Below are positions 27,643 through 35,426 of a DNA stretch of 64,000 bases, in pieces. Below the pieces are notes generated by a model, which had not been told where the DNA came from, did not search any database, and saw only the letters and a list, made by a program, of their open reading frames with translations. The DNA is taken from positions 1 to 64,000 of the forward strand of contig JAQBPO010000072.1 in NCBI GenBank assembly GCA_028287465.1, given 5' to 3'. The position numbers and the translations under genes were made by a program. Position 1 is the first letter of the stretch. Every line of letters begins with the position of its first letter. Source of the DNA: Fibrobacterota bacterium. GTDB taxonomy: Bacteria; Fibrobacterota; Fibrobacteria; UBA11236.

Positions 27643-28476
27643 TTACGGCGGGATATTGAAAATCGAGGCCACCTCCCGAGCCACGCCTTCCTCGGCATTG
27701 GACCACCGGGAAAACCGGGAGTGGGCCGCGCGGACTCCAGGTGTGGCGTTGGCCATCGCAATGCCCAGGCCCGCAAGGCCCAGCATGTCGAGATCGTTCT
27801 CGGCATCGCCGAAGGCGAGCAGTTCCGAGGCCTTGATGCCGCTTTGTTCCAGCCAAATCCGGATCCCGGAACCTTTGGAAACGTCCTTGCCCAGGAATTC
27901 CAGGTATTCAGGATTGGATTTGGTCAGGACGCATTCGCCCGTCAGCAGGGGTAGCCAGGCATCGTAAAGAGCCTCCCGCTTTTCGGGGGATTCGATGACA
28001 AGCAGTTTGTGGATTCCTTCGGTGGGAAGATCCTCGAGCCGGCGGTGCTTGGCCGCATAGGTCGCTCCGGAACTGGTTTCATAATGGCGGGACCAGGCGA
28101 AGTCCCCTTCCGGGTGGTACCCGTGGAGTTTCCCTTGGGAATAGATGTTCATGAACACGCGATGGGTACGGCTTAGGGCGTATACGGCATCGCGGGCGGC
28201 GGGCTCCAGTCCCCTGGAGGAAAGGGTAATCCAACCCGCGGAGCCGGAGACCAGGACTTCCGAGCCATTGTAGGTGACCAGATCAACCGGAACGCCCAGT
28301 TGTTCGGCATAGGGAATGATGCGCGCGGTCATCCGGCCTGAGGCCAGGATGATACGGACTCCCATCGAGTGCAGCGATCGCAGCATGGCTACGGTACCAG
28401 GGCGGAGGATGCCTTCCCCGTCAAGCAAGGTTCCGTCCAAATCCAGGGCCAAGGCCCGATAGGGTAGGGGATTCAG
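27643..28476 (-). CDS. HAD-superfamily Cof-type phosphatase, likely CTG start
   Basis: About 277 residues from CTG 28476. HAD motif I is ALDLDGTLLD, motif II is ILASGRM, motif III lies around the Lys of FLGKDVSKGSG, and motif IV is FGDAENDLDML; the C2-type cap lies between, as in the Cof/YidA group that dephosphorylates sugar phosphates, FMN or similar. No ATG, GTG or upstream TTG is available: a TAA stop closes the frame 18 bases before the CTG. AAGGAG sits 5 bases before the CTG, and the resulting MNPLPYRALALDLDG fits the family N-terminus well. The alternative is TTG at 28452, which has no ribosome-binding site. Confidence 0.85.
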   Translation of the reverse strand: MNPLPYRALALDLDGTLLDGEGILRPGTVAMLRSLHSMGVRIILASGRMTARIIPYAEQLGVPVDLVTYNGSEVLVSGSAGWITLSSRGLEPAARDAVYALSRTHRVFMNIYSQGKLHGYHPEGDFAWSRHYETSSGATYAAKHRRLEDLPTEGIHKLLVIESPEKREALYDAWLPLLTGECVLTKSNPEYLEFLGKDVSKGSGIRIWLEQSGIKASELLAFGDAENDLDMLGLAGLGIAMANATPGVRAAHSRFSRWSNAEEGVAREVASIFNIPP

Positions 28477-28539
28477 GGGTTCTCCTTGAGGTTATGGGAG
28501 TATTGGGGGAAAATGACGGGTAAAATTAAAAAATAGCCC

Positions 28540-28566
28540 TCAAGTTTTGCCGGAACGCGCCGATAT
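28540..28566 (+). promoter_or_regulatory. Sigma-28 (FliA)-type promoter of flagellin gene
   Basis: TCAAGTTT (28540-28547), 11 bases, GCCGATAT (28559-28566). The consensus is TAAAGTTT-N11-GCCGATAA, so 14 of 16 positions match with exact spacing. The flagellin ATG is 62 bp downstream. Confidence 0.85.
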
Positions 28567-28628
28567 GGATTACGGGAGACGTTCCGTTCGCAGGGAAGCA
28601 ATGAACGGTTCACCAGGGAAGGGGGCAT

Positions 28629-29453
28629 ATGCGGATTGAAAAACATCAGCACGATCAATTAGCCAACAGGTTCCAGGCGACCGGCAAGGAAAAAGCCAAG
28701 GTTCTGGAGCAATTGGCCACGGGTAAACGGCTCAACCGGGCATCGGACGATCCTGCTGGCATGGCCGTTGCCATGGAGTTCGACAAGCAGGTGAGGGCCT
28801 ACCGGAACGCCGCGGAAAACATCCAGGCGGGCATGAGCGCCCTGGCGATCGCGGACGGCGGCGCATCGACCATTTCGGAAATGCTGCAGAGGCAGCAGGA
28901 ACTGGCCATCCAGAGCGCTAATGGGGCCTATGGGCAGGACCAACGGGATGCTTTGGACAAGGAATTCCAGGCCCTTTCATCGGAAATCGACCGCATTTCG
29001 AAGTCGACCGAATTCAACGGCCAGAAGCTCCTGGACGGGACCGGAAAACTAGCGGACGGAACGGGTTCCATCCAGGCCGGGGATGGGGCCGATGATGCGG
29101 TGACCATCCACGCTTCGGATCTGTCCCTGAACGCCTTGAACCTGGCCTCGGAAAAGCTGGATTCACCGCAATCCGCCCTGAAGGCCATGAGCGCCATCGA
29201 TGGGGCCATGAAACGGTTGAACGATACCCGCGCCGACCAGGGCAGTACCATCAATCGGTTCGAGTTCGCCCTATCCAACAACCAGACCCAAAGCGTAGCG
29301 GCCACCCAATCCTTGTCCAATGTCCAGGACCTGGATTATGCCAAGGGGTTGACGGAAAAGGTCCGTACGGACATTCTCCAGGACTCCCAAGGTGCGGCCA
29401 TGACCCAGTTCAACCAGCTTACCAGGAGCCACCTTCTCGCGCTTTTGCAGTAA
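28629..29453 (+). CDS. fliC: Flagellin
   Basis: 274 residues, short for a flagellin. The D0/D1 N-terminal signature is clear: LEQLATGKRLNRASDDPAGMAVA then ENIQAGMSALAIADGGASTISEMLQRQQELAIQSANG, and the C-terminal D1/D0 helices contain NRFEFALSNNQTQSVAATQSLSNVQDLDYA. The variable D2/D3 region is nearly absent (about 30 residues). The first 20 residues (MRIEKHQHDQLANRF) differ from the usual hydrophobic-start flagellin leader. It is preceded by a sigma-28-type promoter and followed at once by ssrA. No hook or cap genes are nearby. Confidence 0.9.
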   Translation: MRIEKHQHDQLANRFQATGKEKAKVLEQLATGKRLNRASDDPAGMAVAMEFDKQVRAYRNAAENIQAGMSALAIADGGASTISEMLQRQQELAIQSANGAYGQDQRDALDKEFQALSSEIDRISKSTEFNGQKLLDGTGKLADGTGSIQAGDGADDAVTIHASDLSLNALNLASEKLDSPQSALKAMSAIDGAMKRLNDTRADQGSTINRFEFALSNNQTQSVAATQSLSNVQDLDYAKGLTEKVRTDILQDSQGAAMTQFNQLTRSHLLALLQ

Positions 29454-29483
29454 AATTGGTATCTTGATGGATTCACAACTCGA

Positions 29484-29850
29484 GGGGGCGCAAAGGTTTC
29501 GACGGGATTGGATAAGCCGATAGTTGCATGCCGAGGATTCTGGTTGGCCTCGTAAAAAAACCGGAAAAAAACAAATGCAGAAGAATCATATTCTTATGCA
29601 ATGGCTGCCTAGTTAAAACCTAGGTGACCACGGTTCGTCGGTCGCCGCCTTAAAGGCCGACGAATTGCAATACTCTGAGGCTGGGTTCCCCTGATGCCTG
29701 GGCGGGGGAGCCGAGAAAATCCAGGCTAGCGATCCGGAGAACCGATTCCTTGGGTGCTCCGGGCAGCGAGAATCAAATCAGGAATAAAGCATGTAGGAGC
29801 GACCGGTAAGTTAATTTCGGACGCGGGTTCGATTCCCGCCGCCTCCACCA
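29484..29850 (+). ncRNA. ssrA: tmRNA (ssrA)
   Basis: 367 bases. The 5' end GGGGGCG pairs with 3' CGCCTCC (one G-U) to make the tRNA-like acceptor stem, with encoded CCA at 29848-29850 and a T-arm GGGTTCGATTCCCGC. The conserved 5' segment CGCAAAGGTTTCGACGGG is present. The tag reading frame ends at TAG 29610-29612 and encodes NAEESYSYAMAA or a slightly longer peptide; the exact resume codon is unclear. tmRNA with SmpB rescues stalled ribosomes and tags the product for proteolysis. The YAMAA end differs from the common YALAA. Confidence 0.95.
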
Positions 29851-29873
29851 CTTCCCGCGGCAACCCCCGCGGC

Positions 29874-29905
29874 AAGGACGGTCCCTTCGGACCGTCCTTT
29901 TTCTT
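29874..29905 (+). terminator. Terminator of ssrA
   Basis: Perfect 11-bp stem AAGGACGGTCC (29874-29884) / GGACCGTCCTT (29889-29899), tetraloop CTTC, then TTTCTTT. Confidence 0.92.
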
Positions 29906-29961
29906 TCCCCCTCATGGGCTTACGGTTTCCGCGGGTCGGGAACCGGCCTCGGCTTTGTTCC

Positions 29962-29978
29962 CGGCAGGTAACCTGCCG
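29962..29978. promoter_or_regulatory. Palindrome upstream of gldA-like operon, possible operator
   Basis: CGGCAGGT-A-ACCTGCCG is a perfect 8-bp inverted repeat around one base. A half-similar GGTTACC lies about 25 bp further on. Size and symmetry suit a dimeric repressor, but no regulator gene is next to it. Confidence 0.35.
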
Positions 29979-30117
29979 AATACGGTACGGCCATAAAACC
30001 GGTTACCTGATCGCGAAAAAAGCCCCAATCGCTTGATTTCCCCCATCGACCATAGTAATTTTTACCCGATTTTAAGGACTCCATTAATGGCGTTCTCGAA
30101 AACGTGAAAGGTTGAGC

Positions 30118-31041
30118 ATGATCCATGTCGAAGGCCTTACCAAGCGTTATGGCCAATCGCTGGCTATAGACAACATCTCCTTCCATATCAATCGGGGCGA
30201 GGTGGTGGGACTCCTGGGACCCAATGGCGCGGGCAAGACCACCACCATGAAGATCCTGACCTGCTTCATTTCCGCGACCGCCGGCCGCGCCAGCATCGCC
30301 GGTCACGATACCTTCGACGAGCCCTTGAAGGTCAAGGAGCAGATCGGGTACCTGCCGGAAAGCTGCCCCGTTTACCATGATATGGACGTGACCACCTATC
30401 TGCGGTTCTCAGCGGAGGTAAGGGGTATCCCCTCCTCCAAGCGAAAGGCCGCCGTGGACCGGGTGATTTCGGATTGCGACCTCGGCAAGGTGACCTATAA
30501 GCTGATCGGCCACCTTTCCAAGGGATATAGGCAGCGCGTGGGCCTCGCCCAGGCCCTGATCCACGACCCCGCCGTCCTTATCCTGGATGAGCCGACGTCA
30601 GGACTGGATCCCAACCAGATCCGGGACATCCTAAGCCTGATCAACAATCTCGGCCAGGAAAAGACCGTCATCCATTCCACCCACATCCTGTCCGAGGTGG
30701 AAAGCACCAGCGACCGGGTGCTCATCATCAACAACGGCCATATCGTCGCCCAGGGAACGCCGAAGGAGCTGATGTCACGCTCATCCGGCACAACAGTCTA
30801 CCTGACCGTGAAGGGCGCCGACGTGCAGACCCAGCTCGCGTCCGCCCCCTTCGTGAAGAAGGCGGAGAAACTCGCCGATGGCCGGGACGGATTCCTGCGC
30901 CTGGCCCTCCAGGGCGCCGACCAGCGGGACGTTTCCCTGGACGTGTTCAAGATGGCGGTGGAGAAGAATTGGCTGCTGTCCGAGCTCAAGGCCGAGACGG
31001 CCAGCCTCGAGGACGTTTTCGCGAAACTGACGAGGGGTTAA
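30118..31041 (+). CDS. gldA: ABC transporter ATPase, GldA-like
   Basis: 307 residues from ATG 30118, with AAAGG 9 bases upstream; the TTG at 30112 is less likely. Walker A GPNGAGKTT, signature HLSKGYRQRVGLAQAL, Walker B VLILDEPTSGLDP and H-loop HSTHIL are intact. The C-terminal extension after residue 220 is shared with GldA/NatA-type subunits. With the next two genes it makes the GldA-GldF-GldG arrangement, required for gliding in Bacteroidota but also present in many non-gliding phyla, where the substrate is unknown. Confidence 0.88.
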   Translation: MIHVEGLTKRYGQSLAIDNISFHINRGEVVGLLGPNGAGKTTTMKILTCFISATAGRASIAGHDTFDEPLKVKEQIGYLPESCPVYHDMDVTTYLRFSAEVRGIPSSKRKAAVDRVISDCDLGKVTYKLIGHLSKGYRQRVGLAQALIHDPAVLILDEPTSGLDPNQIRDILSLINNLGQEKTVIHSTHILSEVESTSDRVLIINNGHIVAQGTPKELMSRSSGTTVYLTVKGADVQTQLASAPFVKKAEKLADGRDGFLRLALQGADQRDVSLDVFKMAVEKNWLLSELKAETASLEDVFAKLTRG

Positions 31042-31043
31042 GC

Positions 31044-31766
31044 ATGAATCACGTTACGACCATCTTCAAGAAAGAGCTGCGGAGCTATTTCTCGTCTCCC
31101 ATCGGCTTCGTATTCATCATCTTCTATCTCCTGGTGTCCAACGCCTTCTTTTTCTTCGTGCAGGATTTCTTCCGGCAAGGGCAGGTCACCATGCGCGGTT
31201 ATTTCGCCGCCATGCCCTGGGTGTTCCTGTTCTTCGTCCCCGCCATCACCATGCGGCTTTGGGCCGAAGAAAAGAAGATGGGAACCGTGGAATTGCTCCT
31301 GACCATGCCGATGAAGGAATGGGAGGTCGTGCTGGGGAAATTCCTGGCGGCCTTCGGGTTCCTGGCCATCACCTTGGCATTCTCCTTCACCATTCCCGCC
31401 ACCCTGATGTATCTGGGCAAGCCCGACCTCGGCGTCATCGTCGGATCCTACGTGGGCGCGCTCTTTCTGGGATCGGCCTACCTGGCGATCGGTCTCTACA
31501 TCAGTTCCCTGACGGAGAACCAGGTGGTCGCGTTCATCATCTCCCTGGCCGTCATTTTCGTCCTTCTCCTGATCGGCATCGCGCCGGTCTGGCTCAACGC
31601 CTTGGGAACCATTGTCTCCGTCTGCGAATACGTCAGCCTTCTCAGCCACTTCAACAATGTCACCCGCGGGGTCATCGATTCCCGGGACGTCATCTATTAT
31701 GCTTCCGTCATCGCCCTGTTCCTCTACCTGAATGTGAAGAACATCGAAGCCAGGAAGTGGAGATAA
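31044..31766 (+). CDS. gldF: ABC transporter permease, GldF-like
   Basis: 240 residues from ATG 31044, two bases after the ATPase stop. It starts IFKKELRSYFSSPIGFVF, the conserved amphipathic N-terminus of this permease family, and has six hydrophobic segments with WAEEKKMGTVELLLTMPM in the first cytoplasmic loop, a typical ABC2-type signature. It should form the membrane channel for the GldA-like ATPase. Confidence 0.88.
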   Translation: MNHVTTIFKKELRSYFSSPIGFVFIIFYLLVSNAFFFFVQDFFRQGQVTMRGYFAAMPWVFLFFVPAITMRLWAEEKKMGTVELLLTMPMKEWEVVLGKFLAAFGFLAITLAFSFTIPATLMYLGKPDLGVIVGSYVGALFLGSAYLAIGLYISSLTENQVVAFIISLAVIFVLLLIGIAPVWLNALGTIVSVCEYVSLLSHFNNVTRGVIDSRDVIYYASVIALFLYLNVKNIEARKWR

Positions 31767-31769
31767 GCC

Positions 31770-33410
31770 ATGGCCATGAATTCCAAGAAACTGAGCAGCC
31801 GCGCCAACGCCTACCTGGGCATCGTCACCCTGGTGGTGATCCTGGCCGTCGTGGGCCTGACCAGCGAGATGTTCTTCCATCGCCGGCTCGATTTGACCGA
31901 GGGGAAGCAATTCACCTTGAGCAAGGCGTCCCTGAATACCATCCGTTCCCTGCCGGACCTGGTCACCATCAAGGTGGTAATGTCCAAGGATCTGCCCACC
32001 CAGTTCCTGCAGATCCGCACCCACGTGGTCGACCTGCTCCGCGAATTCGAGGCCCAGGCGAACGGCAAGATCTCCCTGGTCTTCGAGGACCCGGGGGAGA
32101 GCGAGACCAAACGCCAGTCGGCCACCTCCCTGGGCATCCAGGAGGTCCAATTGCAGGAGCAGAGCTCGGAGGGGCTCCAGATCAAGAAGGGCTTCTTCGG
32201 TCTCGCCATGACCTATGGCGATAAGAAGGAGGTCATCCCGGTGCTGCAGAACCTGGAGTCCTTCGAATATGATCTGGTCGTGAAGCTCAAGAAGCTTACC
32301 GGCTCGGTCAAGACCATCGGCATTTTCGAAGGTGGCCAGGGGGCGAAGCTCACCATGACCCTGCCCGGTCCGCAACCGAAGACGACCAGCGGATTCGACG
32401 AAAACTTCCCGACCCTTAAGGAAGAGGCCGAAAAGCTCTACAAGCTTGAGAAGCTGGACCCCCTTAATGGGCCCATTCCCGAGACAATCGACCTCTTGCT
32501 GGTCGCCGCGCCCTCGCGCGTGACCGATGCGGAAAAATTCCGCATCGACCAATTCCTGATGAAGGGGAAGTCGGTCATGTTCCTGTCCCCGGGCGTGGAC
32601 ATGAGCCTGGGCATGGGCATCAACGGAACGGCCTCCCACAACGGATACGAAGACCTGCTTGCCCATTACGGTCTGTCGGTGAAGAAGAACGTGGTGCTGG
32701 AGGATCGCAACTTCCAGTTCGTCCGCTTCGGCAACTCCTTCTTCCCCTCGCCTTATCCATACTGGATCACGGTGCAGGGTGATGGCCTGAGCTCCAGCAG
32801 CCCAATCACCTCCAAGCTCGGGAACATAAGCCTGCCCTGGGCCTCTTCCATCGAAATCGACACCACCAGGAAGGATTCCGCCAAGGTTGAGGTGCTCGCG
32901 CAAACCACCAAGGGATCCTGGGAGGAGGCGAACAACTTCTTCCTGCTTCCCCGTGACCTTAAGGAATACCTTCCGGTGAACCAGCATGTACAGCCCCTGG
33001 CCGTGCTCAAGTCCGGGAAGTTCACTTCCTTCTATGAGAACCGCCCGCTGCCCGCCATGGATTCCTCCGGCGCGCAACGGATCGATTCCGCCGGGATCCT
33101 TCGCCGTTCGGAAAAGGAAAGCCGCATCCTGATCATCGGAAACGCCCTGTTCGCCACGGATTTCTACGTCGGATACACCAATGCGGTCGCGAACCTCCAC
33201 CTGGTCCTGAACAGTTTCGACCAATTGGCCCTGGATCCGGACCTCATCACCATTCGCAGCCGGGAAATCTCCAATTCACCCATCCTGGAAGCCCGCAAGG
33301 CACGTAAAATCCCCATCCTGTTGTTGAACCTGTTGGCCGCGCCCTTGTTGCTGCTGGCCGGCGGCATCGTAATCGGAATCCGCAGAAAGAAGAAGGAGGC
33401 AATGGCATGA
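31770..33410 (+). CDS. gldG: GldG-like ABC auxiliary protein
   Basis: 546 residues. An N-terminal membrane anchor (about 17-37) precedes the extracytoplasmic GldG domain (RRLDLTEGKQFTLSKASLNTIRSLPDLVTIKVVMSKDLP), a long beta-rich region, and a C-terminal membrane helix (LLNLLAAPLLLLAGGIVIGIR) with a basic tail. This is the standard layout of GldG. It follows gldF by 3 bp and overlaps the next gene by 4 bp (ATGA), so the four genes are translationally linked. Confidence 0.85.
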   Translation: MAMNSKKLSSRANAYLGIVTLVVILAVVGLTSEMFFHRRLDLTEGKQFTLSKASLNTIRSLPDLVTIKVVMSKDLPTQFLQIRTHVVDLLREFEAQANGKISLVFEDPGESETKRQSATSLGIQEVQLQEQSSEGLQIKKGFFGLAMTYGDKKEVIPVLQNLESFEYDLVVKLKKLTGSVKTIGIFEGGQGAKLTMTLPGPQPKTTSGFDENFPTLKEEAEKLYKLEKLDPLNGPIPETIDLLLVAAPSRVTDAEKFRIDQFLMKGKSVMFLSPGVDMSLGMGINGTASHNGYEDLLAHYGLSVKKNVVLEDRNFQFVRFGNSFFPSPYPYWITVQGDGLSSSSPITSKLGNISLPWASSIEIDTTRKDSAKVEVLAQTTKGSWEEANNFFLLPRDLKEYLPVNQHVQPLAVLKSGKFTSFYENRPLPAMDSSGAQRIDSAGILRRSEKESRILIIGNALFATDFYVGYTNAVANLHLVLNSFDQLALDPDLITIRSREISNSPILEARKARKIPILLLNLLAAPLLLLAGGIVIGIRRKKKEAMA

Positions 33411-34558
33411 AGAGGACCCTGATCGTCCTGGTCGCCGCCCTGGCCCTGTTGGGGGTCATCCTGATGAAGAAGAACAGCAACGAGAAGTCCATGAGCACGG
33501 ACGCTCCCGCCCTGGACAGCACCGCCAAGGCAGGCGTGGCGGACCTGCGGGTTGTGAAAAAGCCGGACACCTCCGAACTCGTGAAACGGGACGGAAAGTG
33601 GGTTATCGCCAAGGACGGGTTCAAAGTGGACACGGCCAAGATCAACAAGGTGCTTAACAATGTCTTCAGCCTGCAGAACAAGGAATTGGTCTCCAACAGT
33701 CCAGCCCGGCTCTCCGAGTACGGGCTCGATTCGGCGGAAGCCAAGCATGTTTCCGTCAAAGACGGATCCGGCAAGGTCATCGCGGACGTCGTGATCGGCA
33801 AGACTTCAGGCGCGGACTACAGTTCCACCTATTGGAAATGGGAATCCAAGCCCGAGGTATACCGCACCCCCGGCAACTTCACCTGGGAGATCGCGACCAA
33901 GGACGACGATTGGAAGGACCGCAAGCTTTTCGGCGCGGTTGCCAAGGACGTCAAGAGCGTGGAGGCCATCTGGAAGGATTCCACCGGCATGGCATACAAC
34001 TACAAGCTGGAAGCCGTATCGGATTCCACCTGGAAGATGGTCGCCCCCCAGGACAGCAGCCGCGTGAAAAATGCCCTCGCGGCGGAAATGGCCACTCGCT
34101 TCGCGGAAATGAGCATCGACGAATTCGTGTCCGCGCAGGACACCAATGTCTCCAAGGTACGTTTGGATACCCCTGCCGTCTGGGTGAAGGTGGGCCTTAA
34201 GGACGGGACCTTTCATGAGCTCAAGGGAAGCAAGACCCTGACCGGTTACGCTTATACCCAGCATCCCGACCGGAAGGATCTGATCAAACTTTCTTCCTGG
34301 CGCTTCGATTCCTTTAAGAAGAAGCCCTTTGAACTGCTTGATGCGCCTCCCGCTCCCAAGGCGGATTCGACGACCGCGGGCGGAATCAAGATCGAGTCCG
34401 CTTCGCCCTCGAAGGCCGGGAAGCCCGCTGCAGGCGCCACGGTAGGCAAACCCGCAATACCCGCCATAAGGCCGGAGTCAATCAAAAGGGCCGCTCCTCA
34501 GGCACCCGGGGCCCCTTCGGTTCCGGCAGCCGAATCCGCCAAGCCTGCCGCGAAATAA
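33407..34558 (+). CDS. DUF4340-domain protein of the Gld-type operon
   Basis: 383 residues. One N-terminal membrane anchor (residues 4-20) is followed by DUF4340-like repeats: DTSELVKRDGKWVIAKDGFKVDTAKINKVLNNVFSL and SEYGLDSAEAKHVSVKDGSGKVIADVVIGK are the usual family pattern. The last 70 residues are Ala/Pro/Lys-rich and disordered. Such proteins regularly accompany GldG-type genes and are thought to sit on the outside of the transporter; the role is unknown. Its start overlaps the gldG stop. Confidence 0.88.
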   Translation: MKRTLIVLVAALALLGVILMKKNSNEKSMSTDAPALDSTAKAGVADLRVVKKPDTSELVKRDGKWVIAKDGFKVDTAKINKVLNNVFSLQNKELVSNSPARLSEYGLDSAEAKHVSVKDGSGKVIADVVIGKTSGADYSSTYWKWESKPEVYRTPGNFTWEIATKDDDWKDRKLFGAVAKDVKSVEAIWKDSTGMAYNYKLEAVSDSTWKMVAPQDSSRVKNALAAEMATRFAEMSIDEFVSAQDTNVSKVRLDTPAVWVKVGLKDGTFHELKGSKTLTGYAYTQHPDRKDLIKLSSWRFDSFKKKPFELLDAPPAPKADSTTAGGIKIESASPSKAGKPAAGATVGKPAIPAIRPESIKRAAPQAPGAPSVPAAESAKPAAK

Positions 34559-34608
34559 GGGAGTAGGGCGGGGGAGACCCATCCCCTCGCTTGCCTTGGA
34601 CGGTAAGG

Positions 34609-35394
34609 TTAAGGTTTAACGGGATCCGGTTTTTCCGAGGCGATCTCCCAGTCCAAATCCAATCCCGGTTCTTCCGGGATTTTTTTTTCGAACCAGGGAA
34701 CCATTTCCGCGGGGCGAACGGGTTTCCCCGAAAGCTCAGCCAGCCCGGCCAGGAATTCCCGATGGGTCCTTCCGGACCTATACTCCGGCTCCTTGGAGGG
34801 ATGGGCCAGGTAGGCGTCGATATCCTTGAAATCCGGATCCACGAGAATGGACGCCAGGTATAATACGTAATCCCGGGGCATGTACAGGGCGCAGCCGGCC
34901 ACCTTGCGTTCCCGGATCCCATCCACCCCGTCTTCGCCTTCGAGAATCCGGGTACCGAGGACCGACGCGCCGTTGGATGGCATGGTACAGGCCAGGTCGG
35001 AAGTTCCCCGAAGCCGGAGATCCAAGCCCAACTCCCGGGAAACTATTCCGCTGATCAAGGCGGATGCCTTGGCGAAATAATCCTGGATGGTGATTTCCTT
35101 TCGCTTGGCGAATCTAAGCCCCAGGCAGAGGCAACCCGGGGAGAGGAGAACCGCCCCACCCCCGCTCATGCGCTTGTGAACGGGTATCCCGTCGCGCTTG
35201 ACGGCATCCACCTTAAGCTCCTTCTCCGCATCCTGGGAATTGCCGAGCACGATCGCCTTGGAACGGGGAACCCAGATGCGATACGGCCTTTGGACGCGAT
35301 CGAGCAGTTGCTCTCCGGTAGGATTTTCCTCCGGAAGGATATCATTGTGTCGGAGGGGTTGGATGGCGTCAGACATGGGAAGGCCGTCCGGCAT
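34609..35394 (-). CDS. lplA: Lipoate-protein ligase / lipoyltransferase family (LplA-like)
   Basis: 261 residues (the Met at 35376 is an alternative start). The lipoate-binding loop KRMSGGGAVLLSPG corresponds to the family RRxSGGGAVxH; Leu-Leu replaces the usual Val-His after Ala. RKVAGCALY corresponds to the KISGSA-type segment with the catalytic lysine. It lacks a clear C-terminal LplA accessory domain. It sits last in the pyruvate dehydrogenase operon, 32 bp after lpdA, where it would attach lipoate to the E2 lipoyl domain. The plus-strand terminator of the converging operon lies inside its coding sequence. Confidence 0.85.
   Translation of the reverse strand: MPDGLPMSDAIQPLRHNDILPEENPTGEQLLDRVQRPYRIWVPRSKAIVLGNSQDAEKELKVDAVKRDGIPVHKRMSGGGAVLLSPGCLCLGLRFAKRKEITIQDYFAKASALISGIVSRELGLDLRLRGTSDLACTMPSNGASVLGTRILEGEDGVDGIRERKVAGCALYMPRDYVLYLASILVDPDFKDIDAYLAHPSKEPEYRSGRTHREFLAGLAELSGKPVRPAEMVPWFEKKIPEEPGLDLDWEIASEKPDPVKP
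34661..34688 (+). terminator. Terminator of the gld-type operon, inside lplA antisense
   Basis: AATCCCGG (34661-34668), loop TTCTT, CCGGGATT (34674-34681), then eight T residues. It is 103 bp past the DUF4340 stop and within the C-terminal codons of the opposing lplA. Confidence 0.85.
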
Positions 35395-35426
35395 GGGCGG
35401 CCGCCGGAGTTCCGGCGGCCTTGGAT

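Noticed and set aside
31038-33224. 728-codon minus-strand frame over the gldF/gldG-like genes
   Set aside because: Antisense shadow of clearly coding plus-strand genes.
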